Positions 1-10,800 of a DNA stretch of 64,000 nucleotides are shown here, piece after piece. Position 1 is the first letter of the stretch. Each line of letters starts with the position of its first letter. The notes under the pieces are model-generated. The model did no database searches and was not told the origin of the DNA. It saw nothing but the letters and a program-made list of their open reading frames with translations. The stretch spans positions 13,783,873 through 13,847,872 of the forward strand of contig OY288257.1 of assembly GCA_958450325.1 (NCBI GenBank), written 5' to 3'. The position numbers and the translations under genes were made by a program. Source of the DNA: Agrostemma githago (taxonomy: Eukaryota; Streptophyta; Magnoliopsida; Caryophyllales; Caryophyllaceae).

Positions 1-459
1 AATTAGTTCAGCTACGTTTACCACTATTAAATTAATTCTAATTTGTGACCCAATAATTTGCCCTCATAACTGAATACGAAAAGTCAACTAAAAGATTCAC
101 ATAATCAACAAAACACCCCAAAAAAATCACAGCTCATTACTTGAAACATAAACCCCTAGGTGAATTTCCAGAAATTTAGTAGAGATGAGCCAAAAGGAAA
201 ATACAACTGAATAATCCCAGGGAGTTGAGCATAAAAGTGATGTCATTATGACGCGTAATCAAGTGCAGGTGCTAGGTTCAAGGGAAAGGAGCACAAAGCA
301 ATTTTGTAAGCTGCTTGAAGAGTTTCAAAAATATGAGGATGCTTACTTTTACCATGGTTGCGCATATCCAGCGGACAGTCTTTGATTAGGTCAGGGGCTA
401 GTTGGTCATCCGCTTCTGCGGGTTGCGCGTATGGGCGGTTAGTCCAGTAAGTGATGACC
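1..459. other. Unassigned noncoding sequence
   Basis: No open frame with recognisable protein features and no terminal repeats were found. Base composition is ordinary for plant intergenic DNA. Confidence 0.5.
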
Positions 460-690
460 TAGCGCATTATATAGTTACGGATATTTTGTGAGTAGTGTAG
501 GTATCGAGAAGCATACCGTCATTATCACCTTCACTGTCGGAGGAGTAGTCGGGGTGCTCAAGTGTCAGCTTCGAGGTGATTATAGAGCCTTGGGGCACAT
601 GAGGTCTGAAATTGGTGTTGCATTCTGCATCGTCAGTCATTTTCTGCCTTTTGTTGCTCCGAGAGGGGTCGTTTTCTGCATGGAAAGAGC
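460..690 (-). pseudogene. Diverged paralogue of the fragment at 1392-1862
   Basis: On the minus strand this stretch encodes a basic patch, KRQ, followed a few residues later by DDAEC and an acidic serine-rich tail with SSDSEG. The same order (KRQ..DDAEC, then a proline-rich tail) occurs at 1392-1862. DNA similarity is patchy but clear around the shared words for bases near 468-500 and 1418-1460. I do not recognise the parent protein. The pair looks like duplicated C-terminal exons of a gene or a transposon ORF. No start codon or splice site could be assigned. Confidence 0.3.
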
Positions 691-822
691 AAACAGATCC
701 CCAAAAAATCTAAACCCCACACATACCACGAAACTAAAGTAATGAGAAACTGCAAGTTTGATAGGAAGGAATTACGTACATTGAATTGTATGTCAAGACT
801 CGCAATAAATATTCACTACCTT

Positions 823-1391
<569 letters not shown>

Positions 1392-1862
1392 TCATAATAC
1401 GTTATGCAGATGCCTATATTTTGTGAGGAACGTAGTCATCGAAAGCGTACCGTCATTGTGAGCGTCATTGGTGGGAGGGACAGGCTGTTCAAGTATCCGG
1501 GGCGCGACATTATTGTGGCTGCATTCCGCATCGTCACCCCTTCTCTGCCGCTTGCTGCCTGGGGAAGGTTCGTCGATGAAAACCGCCGTAGAATGTGCTA
1601 GTTTGCACAGGGCAGGATGCGGCTGGGCTTCCGGGGCAGCAATGTTGTTTCTTCTTTCCGAAACAATCAAGCCCCTCCTAAGGCGGCTGAGGCTGGCTTT
1701 GTAGCTTCGTAGGCTTACTACACCCGAGTATCGTTGATGTGGGCGACGTATCAAACAGAACGTAGGTGGGTGGAGGTTGTTTTCGATGCTTGTCTCGACG
1801 ACTACACAACTTCGGATCAGGCGATTTAATTTCTCAACGGTAATAGGGTGAGAATTGATCAT
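1392..1862 (-). pseudogene. Hypothetical coding fragment with basic and proline-rich C-terminus
   Basis: A minus-strand frame of about 156 codons. Its second half has a run of basic and acidic residues (SKRQRRGDDAEC) shared with the diverged copy at 460-690. The KRQRR stretch could be a nuclear-localisation-like signal. The N-terminal half looks less constrained and may be intron, so the true exon could start well inside. No known domain was recognised. It lies in repeat-rich DNA close to the Ulp1-MULE, so it may be transposon-derived and not a host gene. Confidence 0.3.
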
Positions 1863-2525
1863 GCTATCTCACTCAGTCGAATACCACAATATAATCATCA
1901 AAAATATTTATAGGGTTGTCGGAATTTATTGCTTAACCTAGGATTCTAAGTAATCAATGAGAAAGTAGTTTAAGAGTTTATTTAATTCACTTTGAATTCT
2001 AAATAATAAATGAGGAGGAAGTTGAAAGGTTGTAACCAATAATAACCAACTTCCTCATTTATCATGCATTCAACTCCCTTTCTTCACTTTGGATTCTAAG
2101 TAGTAAATGAGGAAGAAGTTGAAGGGTTGTCCATTGATCATGCATTCAACTCCATCCCTTTCAATTTCTAGCCAATAAAATCATGTCAAGTGTGTACCTT
2201 AAGAAGTGAGGATTGGTAGTATGGAGCATGGGTAGTGCTTTGCTTCCTTTTTAATATATTATATAGATGGTATCTGTGACACACAAGTATGTTCCCAATC
2301 TTCGGGTTCGGTGTAGAAAACCATTTGCGGTATAACATCCATTGCAATTCTCCATTCACAAAATGTTGTGACAGACTGCAAAGGACCGGTCGTCAGTCCG
2401 TCACTAAGTTTTTTTTGTGACGAACAACGATGATTGTATTCATGATCCTCTACAACTTTACGTTGCAAACATGAATTTTCAAGCCATGTATATGAGTATA
2501 TGACTAGTAAAGTAATACTTCGACC
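1863..2525. repeat. Noncoding stretch with short direct and inverted repeats
   Basis: Between about 1985 and 2180 the words aaatgaggaggaagttga and catgcattcaactcc recur, and one copy is the complement of a neighbouring stretch (caacttcctcattta). This gives a weak hairpin with direct-repeat arms, possibly a decayed MITE. The rest shows nothing recognisable. Confidence 0.4.
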
Positions 2526-2720
2526 CTGTTCTTTTCAGCTTATTTTCAGCCCGTTTAAGACCAGCTCAGCCCATCTCGCCCAGCTCTAATAATTTCAGCC
2601 CAGATCCAATAATTTCAACTCCTAAAATAATAATTCAATAATAATAATTCAACTCTAATATTTTCAGCCTAGCTCCAATATTTTCACTTCCTAAAATAAT
2701 AATTCAATAATAATAAAATA
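2526..2720. repeat. Terminal part of the TGTTCTTTTCAGC repeat family
   Basis: Begins with ccctgttcttttcagc and continues with recurrent 'cagcccagctc' and 'aataattca' words. The same order is found at 28452-28600, and the reverse complement near 40960-41025. Only the 5' end is visible here. The other end is missing or unrecognisable, so this is probably a truncated copy. Confidence 0.55.
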
Positions 2721-2821
2721 TAATAATAAAACCAAAGTAAACTTACTTATCATTATCATTAACACTCTTACCTTACTTTTTCATTTGAACTTTTTCAGAT
2801 GATGGGGTAAAATTAGAGGTC

Positions 2822-2822
<1 letters not shown>

Positions 2823-2896
<74 letters not shown>

Positions 2897-2911
2897 GAGA
2901 GAGAGAGAGAG
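2823..2911. repeat. (TA)n followed by (GA)n microsatellite
   Basis: About 34 TA units (2823-2890) and then a GA tract ending at the border of the Ulp1-MULE. The simple repeat masks any target-site duplication at this end. Confidence 0.95.
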
Positions 2912-2965
2912 TCCCTATATATGTATTGAGTCCCTAAGTCCTCATCCCATCCGTTGGATGGCCTG
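2911..2965 (+). repeat. Left terminal inverted repeat of the Ulp1-MULE
   Basis: The words gtcc, tatat and ttgagtccctaagtcc align with the reverse complement of 14110-14173 (gtcc, tatat, ttgagtccttgagtcc). Similarity continues more weakly inward (ccgttggat against ctttgattc). The exact first base is uncertain by a few positions. Confidence 0.65.
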
Positions 2966-3306
2966 GGAGATGGATCAAGAAACGAGATAAATCAATGTTT
3001 TAATAAAAAAAAAAAAAATAAGAAGATACTGCAAAATAGGAAGTTGAATATTCAGTAACGTAACATTCTCATTCATTCAATCATTCATTCTCTCGCAAAT
3101 TCTATTTCCATCATTTTCTTCTTCATCGTTCTCTCCCAAAATTCAATCATTCATTCTTCAAAATCACATTAATTCAGTCATCCTGATCATCGCGCCGCAG
3201 CCATTTATTTCAAAACCACACAATCAAGAACAAATTCAGTAAATAATCGTCTTCATCGTGCTTCTGCATTAAACGTTCGATCAATCCGGCTTCTCCTATT
3301 CATTCA

Positions 3307-3340
3307 ATGGCTGATATGCAAATCGTGGAAAAAACAAACG
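3307..3340 (+). other. Alternative or relict first exon of the transposase
   Basis: An ATG followed by 31 bases and a donor (g|gttagt). It has the same length (34 nt), phase and near-identical coding content (MAD.Q.V..TN) as the first exon at 4225-4258. Upstream sequence is also similar (ttcagtaaa, cgtcttcatcgtg). It can splice in frame to exon 2 at 4523, so it is either a second promoter with its own first exon or a leftover of a 5' duplication. Confidence 0.5.
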
Positions 3341-3475
3341 GTTAGTATATATATATATATATATATATTGTATTTTATATTGGAAAGGACATGGGAGTTA
3401 TTAAGATGACACCAAAATAGTTTCTACTTTTCTACGTTGAACTATAGTAATGCTGCATACTAAAAGATATTGTGT

Positions 3476-5220
3476 TATTTTAGTTCAAATAATGTGTTAC
3501 TTTAGTGTAGAGTGTCCATTATTTTAATGTTAAACTTCTATTACTTTTATTGTCTGTTACTTTAATTCTCGGAGATGTTACTTTAATTCTTAACGTCTGT
3601 TATTGTAACGCATTATTGGGTCATGGGGATATATGAAACCGTCGTATTTAAATAATAAAAAAAAATATTATGGTATGTTCCTAAAAAATATTTTTTCCTA
3701 AAATAAGATGATACTAGATTTTATGGTATGTTACTTTAATTCATAGAAGTTGTTACTTCATTTACTAACAACTGTTATTGTAGCGCATTAGAGAGTCATT
3801 GGGATATTTGAAACCACCACAATAAAATAATGATTAAAAAAGATATTGTTGCCTAAAATAGTGGGAGTCATTAAGATGATACTAGATTTTATGGTATGTT
3901 ACTTTAATTCATAGAAGTTGTTACTTCAGTTCTTAACATCTGTTATTGTAGCGCATTAAAGAGTCATTGAGATATTTTAAACCGCTGTATTAAAATAATG
4001 ATTAAAAAAGATATTGTTGCCTATAATCGTGGGACGTGAATGCCAACAAAATAGGAAACAAATAAAAAGAGTAACTGCCCATTCAGAGAAATATACTGCA
4101 TTACTATAGTCAACAACTTCCAATCAAAATAACCTACAATAAAAGTAGACGAGTTCAGTAAACAAATTATAATAGACATCAGGTCATTCATCTTCTACGT
4201 TGTGCCGCTGCAACATTTCCTTCTATGGCTGATAGTCAACCCGTCAAACAAACAAACTGTAAGTTTTTTATACTGTAGACACCATGGAGGCAATTACAAT
4301 TCTCCATATTATTAGTGTTTAAGCTCATTGTATGAACACTGCATTATCACGTAATTTTTAGTTACGTAAATGAAATATAACTGGACTTAATTTAGTGCAC
4401 AATATTCGTTACTTTAATGCACACTTTCCATTACTTTAGCGACCGTCATATGTTACTTTATGTCGTTTTTATACGCATCTTCTGTTAATTTGATTACTTC
4501 AATGCACTTATTTGCTTTTTAGTCGACGAAGCAGCACACGAGTGGTGCATGGATGTGGGTGAGAGTTTCACGCCATACGTAGGGCAGATATTCAAAGATC
4601 AGGAAGAGGCGGTAAACTTTTATAGAATCTACGCATTGGCCTGCGGGTTCGATGTTAGGAGGTATACAACAAAAAGATGGCGGGGTGGTGAGATTAAATC
4701 AAAGTTGCTAGTTTGTAACAGACAGGGTTTTAACAAAAAAAGCTAGCGGAGATGCTGCATCCAAGGAGGCGACATCGAAGGGGGAAGCAGTGGAGGGGAC
4801 AACAGAGGGAGTCGTTGTGATGGAACCGAAAAGGAAAACTAAGGTCCGTCGCATTGGCTGTATGGCAAGAATTAAGTTCAGCAAAGGCGGTCCTATGGAA
4901 ATTGTTTTTTTTTCACAGTGGACACAACCACGAGCTAATTTCACCAAAAGACAGGGAATTCCATAAGTTATCGAGAAACCTCACGAAGTACCATAAGCAA
5001 ATGATCCTGAACAATTCACGGGTATGTGTTGAGTAGCTTCTTGCACGTTCAATTATATAAGTTCAGATCACTATGTGTTTATTTCACTGCGCCATATGTA
5101 CTATTTGGTTACTTTAACGAATGCCGTCTGTGAATTAGCAGTCTGATATAATTAATCAATGCGTTACTTTAATGTTGTCTTACTGTTGCTTCAACTTATG
5201 TCATACGTTACTTTAATCAA
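3476..5220 (+). repeat. Motif block 1: GTTACTTTA in plus orientation
   Basis: Ten exact GTTACTTTA words by hand count, plus several one-base variants (attactttag, gttacttcat), spread over the leader and introns 1 and 2 of the transposase. None lies in exons 4225-4258 or 4523-5021. By chance a given 9-mer is expected about 0.1 times, both strands, in an 11 kb random sequence of even composition. Confidence 0.85.
3560..4035 (+). repeat. Tandem repeat of about 169 bp, three copies, inside block 1
   Basis: The word ttatggtatgttacttta recurs at about 3720 and 3890, followed each time by ctgttattgtagcgcatta, a gagtcatt word and gattaaaaaagatattg. A more diverged copy precedes them from about 3560. 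Expansion of this unit multiplied the GTTACTTTA motif. Confidence 0.75.
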
Positions 5221-7355
5221 CGAATTGTTTCAGCTGAAGATCGGTGCCACGCAGACGTACAAGATGTGTAAGGAGCAGGTTGAAGGGTTCGCAAACGTAG
5301 GTGCCAGCTTGGTCGACTTCAAGAACTTTGGCAGAGATATAAAGTGCTTCATCCATGAGAGAGATGGTCTGTTATTCATCGATCGTTTCAGAGGTATGGC
5401 AGACCATCGGGAGGGATTTTTTTTTTGATTACGACCTCGATGAGGACGGTAGTTTGAGCAGGGTATTTTGGGCCGACGGCGTTGCTAGGAGAAACTACAG
5501 GTTGTTTGGTGATGCAGTTTCGTTCGACCCCACCTACGGGACGAGCAAATATAAGATGATATTCACCCCGTTCACTGGTGTCGATCACCACAAACGATCC
5601 GTGACTTTTGGTGGCGCTCTCATCGCGTACGAGGACTTTGAATCGTTCAACTGGGTGTTTGAACGGTTCTTGAAGGCCATGGGTGGCAGGGAACCTGCGT
5701 ACATCATCACTGATCAGGACCCCGAGATCATAGCGTCGTTCGCGAAGATGTTCAAAGAGGCGTGGCAACGATTTTGTATGTGGAATATAATGAATAATGT
5801 CCCCACTAAATATGGTGCCTCGAGGGCTAACTACCAGAAATTTCTGAAGAAACTGAATGCAATAGTGTGGGTTGAAGACATCGATGCAGCAGAATTCGAC
5901 GAGCGGTGGATGGAAATAATGGAGGAGCACGACGTGGGTGATGTTCAGTGGTTCACAACTACATTTTCGATCAGGAACCATTGGGTCATGGCACACTGCA
6001 GGGATCTGAAGATGGGTGGCTTAATGCGAACAACACAGAGATCGGAGAGCGAAAACAGTTTTTTCAAACGGTTTGAGAACCAGCATGGAACGTTGGTTGA
6101 GTTCTGGATACGGTTCGAGAGCGCCATGGATCAGCAGAGGTATACCCAGAAAAAGCTTGACAGCGAGAATATACAATCTCTGCCGAAGACAATGACTCAC
6201 CTCCTGATAGAACAACACGCATCAAGGGTGCACATCCACGTGGTATTTGATGAATTTCAAGAGGAGATAAAGGGTTCAGTGGGGACGTGCAGTGTGAGAG
6301 GATTTGTTGAAAGGGATGGTGTTGAAGTAACTACAGTGAGAGATGCCACCAGGGGTAAAGAATTTCTAGTCCACTACAAACAAGGTACGCAATGGCCTGC
6401 TTGTTGTCTTTATTTATACGGGATTTATGAGTTAAAGTAACAGACAGAATGTATTAGAGTAACACACAATATGAATTAAAGTAATGCGGTTTGTAGTTTG
6501 TAGATCCAGCACATAATGCTTTTGTTGTGCGGGATTTGTGAATTAAAGTAACAGAATGAACGAATTAAAGTAACACAAAGTATGAGTTAAAGTAACGCGG
6601 TTTTAATAGTCTTAATGCGGTTTAAAAAGTACAAGTTAAAGTAACGCGGTATGCTGGTTCTGATAGTCTTAATGCTTTAATAACCTCCTGCAGAAACGTC
6701 GTACGTCAAGTGCACGTGTAAATTGTTTGAGACAAGGGGAATACTGTGTCGACACATAATTTGGATATATTCCTCTAAGGGCCTGACCAGTATACCCGAT
6801 AACTACGTTGCGAGAAGGTGGTCGAGGGATGCACTGCGCAATTCTCGTGTTGGTGACGACGGTGTGGAAGGCGATGATATTGACATCATAGACGGAAAGC
6901 AGATAGAGATGTCTAAACTGTGGTCGGAAGTTCATGAGACAATAGGTATTCTACGGTCTGCTAGTAAAGAAGAAGTGGAGAGCATGTGCGCTTTGATCAG
7001 CAAATTCAGGATGAAGCTTAAGCCGATTGGGGGTAGCAAGACATTGAATAAAACCCAGGAATTGGAAGAGATGCTGGGATGTATGTCAACAGCAGAAATA
7101 ACGATACTCCCACCGAAGATTTCCAAGACAAAAGGAAGCGGAAAAAGGTTGTTATCGAGCAAAGCGAAATCCGTTGCACTTGCAAAGAAGCCCAAGCGCA
7201 TGTGCAACAATTGTAAGCAGATGGCGCATCACGACAAGAGGAACTGTCCCAATCCCTTTGCAGCACGACCGCCAGCGACTGTAGAACCACCTGACGATGA
7301 ATCAGAATCAGAAGATGAGGACGAGGAGGATGCAGAAGATGAACCAATATTCTGA
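4225..7355 (+). CDS. FAR1/FHY3-type MULE transposase, four exons, three frameshifts
   Basis: Cuts and joins the element's DNA in the nucleus. Exons by GT/AG and phase are 4225-4258, 4523-5021, 5234-6384 and 6694-7355, about 780 residues, usual for the family. Residues about 15-165 form the FAR1 zinc-binding DNA domain, with RRIGCMARI and a HNHEL end. The MULE DDE domain follows: D in SFDPTYGTSKY (about 275), D in ITDQDPE (about 338) and E in RSESEN (about 447). A SWIM finger (CTC..C.H, about 565-585) and a CCHC knuckle (CNNC.....H....C, about 730) complete it. The usual C-x-W-H after the second Asp reads CMWN here. Frame is lost at an A7 run (4734-4740), a T run (about 4909-4917) and a T run (about 5418-5427). 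Each equals one extra base, so decay or homopolymer error is possible. Confidence 0.85.
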
Positions 7356-7890
7356 TTAGGGAAATGTGCTTCTTTAGAGTAACGTAGCTTATTCTTTACA
7401 GTAACGGATTAAATGAATTACAGTAACGCTTTTTTTAGGAGTTTATTTATTTACAGATATTAATTCTTTGGTGAATATAATTTACTTGAGTAAGTTTAGG
7501 TTAAAGTAACACACATTATTCATTAAAGTAACGTGCTAGATGAATTAGAGTAACACGGAATACCTTATTCATTTTTAAAAGTTTTGATTAATTACAGATA
7601 TTCATTCCTTTGATGATATAATATTTTACTAGAGTAAGATTCAATTAAAATAACATACATTATTCATTAGGGTAACATGCTAGATTAGTTAGAGTAACAC
7701 AGAATAATGTTGATCGAATTACAGATGTTACTCTTTCTATTTGTTTGTGTAGTACTCAATAAAGAAGGCATTACTATTTTGTTTAACTATGATGCTGTGT
7801 TGATCCTGAGACAATGATGCAGCGTGCAAGATATTAGAGTTAAAGTAACACATGACATTAATTGAAGTAAAAAATAATACGAGTTAGAGT
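6437..7890 (+). repeat. Motif block 2: TAAAGTAAC (reverse orientation)
   Basis: Eight exact TAAAGTAAC words and about ten variants (TAGAGTAAC, TACAGTAAC) lie in intron 3 (6437-6650) and in the stretch between the two convergent genes (7372-7890). Exon 4 between them has none. This is the complement of block 1. Confidence 0.85.
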
Positions 7891-10800
7891 AACAAAGTTT
7901 AAAGGACATAATAACATTGAAGTATGACAGAATGACAACAACTTTTTTCAGGACAACACAATTTGTCAAAACCTTGTACAAAATGATGCTTAGGTTTTTT
8001 GTTAAACGAAAGTTCCATTTAATGTTTCCGGCCTTTCTTCGCTTGTAGGTATTGAGTCCCTTAGCCTTCGATTCTTCAATTAATTTTGGCCTGGCTGCCG
8101 CAAACTTTTTCACATCAGCAATCAGCCGCTTTCGGACGCTGTTCAAGTCTGCTAGGAGAAGAGTGGCTGCGAGCTAGACCACCAGGTATCTTCTGTTTAC
8201 CTTCCTGCCGAGGTCTTCATGTTGGAATTCATGTCCCTCGTACAATAGCATGTGCATCAGAAGAAATATCCCTAACTCATCCTTGTTGGTGGCTTTGTCC
8301 TGCTAATCAAGCTTAATCGCGCGGAACCTGTACGACACAATTTCCCCCGCACCAGGTACTTAATAAAAGTCAAGGAAATCACTTATATTCCCCACTTGAA
8401 TGTCATTGATGATAAAAGTCAAGGAAATCACTCGTTGGCGCACAAGATTGGGATTAAAAACTGATGAAATGAATAACAGAGAGGCTCACAATTGTTTTGA
8501 TGGCTGCAAAGAGGTCTGTATCTCTGATCGCTGTGTAGCGACGGTGTTCGAGGAGATCGACTGACTTTTTCTTTCGGTTAACTACTACGCAGGAGAAGTA
8601 CCCGTCGATGTTGATGGGCACAAAGAACAATTCAGCGTCCAGCTGTAACGTACCGCCACAATTACTCCTGAAGATATGCCATTGCTCCATCAAGGCATCT
8701 GCATTTTGAGTGGACGGACAATCACAACCTTCGGCAATAATCCTCATCATCGCATCCTGTAAAAATGTTGGGATTGCGTTAATATTTACAATCAATACAA
8801 AGTAATTAGTTGGTGACCTTGTGTTGCAGTGATCCTTCTGTTACTTTAGCAACTGACATTACTTTAGTGAACAAAATGTGTTACTTTAATTAATGAGATC
8901 CGTTACTTTAACCTGTATCATCTACATTATTATTCCAACATATGTGATGTTACTTTAATTCTTATCATTTGTTACTTTAGTTGACATTATCTGTTACTTT
9001 AGTGTCCACTCTCTTTTCACTACACATTCTGTCAAATTGATTATACATTCCATGAACTTTTAATTTAGTACATACCGTCTGTCGCAGACCAAAATACGCC
9101 ATCTTCGGAGAATTACCCGACCCACTACCGTTTGCAGCGAGGCTGTTCATAAGCATTGACCAGCACTCGACAACAGATGACGACATGTCGCCACCCGGAA
9201 GCATGGACATCACATCACCCCGGGTCATTACAGCCAACGGTGAATAGTCCGCAACCAATTTTCTGTTTTCAGAACGCATCATTAGGCATTGCGAAACAAC
9301 AGATAGGTGACAAAAATTTAAACAAGAATATGCTCACGATATGCATAGTGTTCGTCCTATTACCTGCTGTTGTAGTTATTGTGCTGAATTAAGCAGTAGT
9401 ACACGACATTTTTCCGCATGACGGGGAGATTTCCAAGCAGGGTCTTGTTGTTTGAGAGGAACGGGCATGCCATCGGTACACTGGGATCTGCATCGCCACA
9501 ATCAATGGAGCATCCTAATCCATCCCCGTCACCCCTAGCTCGACTACCAAGGACAGATAATGACCCAGTGGTGTCCGGTGATTGATGCGCGGGTTCTGCA
9601 GCGGGTGTTTCTGGAGTGGATGGTGGCACGCGGCTCTTTTTAGAGGGTCTATCGTCAGGGATCGCCTCTCCTGACCTCTTTTCAGTCTCCCTAACGGGCG
9701 TGGCAACATCTGACATAGTCTTACTGATGGCAAGGTTGGCTTTATCAGTTACAAAGGAGGACACCCGTGATATCAACACGTCCCTCTCCTTATTAATGTC
9801 ACAGAGACACAGCGTCGCAGTGATTTCTGCCCTATACAGATTGTTCGCCTCGCTCGTGCCCAAGGGACAGTCGAACTCCTCCCCGGCGTACAACATCATG
9901 TGTATCATGAGGTATACGCCGCAATCATTAGCCGAGAACCCGCTGCCCTGCCATCTGAAAGGGATGTAGACGAGAGGGAACGAAGAGACATTGGCCCCCT
10001 TGGTGATGCCTCTCTGAACCATATACTTACCCATTTCTTCGGCCTTGGTGATATTAAATAAAATAAAATAAAAACATATAAGAATGAGAAAATGACAAAA
10101 CACCATTCATTTTTTTGTCATCCTTATATGAACTTTTGTAGTTAAATAAGAATGTTAAAACATATACCAAAATGAGCAGACTTACTGAGAGCCGTGCGAT
10201 CCCAACGTAAGGAAGACTTTCGAACTCCCCCTCGTCGTAGGACCGATTATCAAGGTATTCGATCCGCTGTGACAAAAAATTGATACACGCGCAGCTGTAA
10301 TGGTCATTGTTTTCCGACAGCACCGGAATGAATACCTGTAGGTGGGGGATGGGTAACGCGTTCATAATTATAATTGAGTAGCAAGCTTACAAAAAACATG
10401 ATATCTAAAGTAAAAAATACCAGGTCAGAATCTAGATCGAGATTCCCTTCATTTTCTTCGATCCATATATTCCAGAAGTTGAACAATGTTTCGCTCATGT
10501 CCACCAAGACACCACCCTTTCTATTTCTCCAAATCTGGAGAGCTATATCCTGCATGACATTTGTTGGAGTAACAGGTCGCTATCATTAGAGTAATGCAGA
10601 GAGTGCATTACAGTAACACATCCATAGAACTACAGTAACACACTTTTTTTGCATAAATATTTTATATCGACTGATATGATGACATTATATTAATATTACT
10701 AGAGTTTGTTGATGATGTTACACTTATCGTTTGGGATAAACAAGTGAATAAATTAGCTTACGCTGTGGCTGACACCGAAGAAGCAACGTGATGTCCGCCG

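Larger units (their letters stand above)
7787..9262 (-). other. Ulp1 module B: triad-less duplicate of module A
   Basis: Exon 7 (GGDMSSSVVECWSMLMN) matches exon 3 of module A (APGEQLSNAVIDCWCILMN). Exon 8 (8756-8490) matches exons 4 and 5 of module A fused without their intron. At the catalytic positions His in NDHYSC is Tyr (DGYFSC), Asp in YLDNR is Glu (LLEHR) and Cys in NDCGVY is Leu (DELGIF). These are clean substitutions without indels. The last exon also has TAG at the position of the Trp before the Cys and a second TAG about 30 codons on, so its end is decayed or spliced differently. If translated, it would be a non-catalytic Ulp1 fold. Confidence 0.7.

Noticed and set aside
5388..5996. 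Long minus-strand frame opposite the transposase
   Set aside because: It is the shadow of exon 3, with no domain and no conservation expected.
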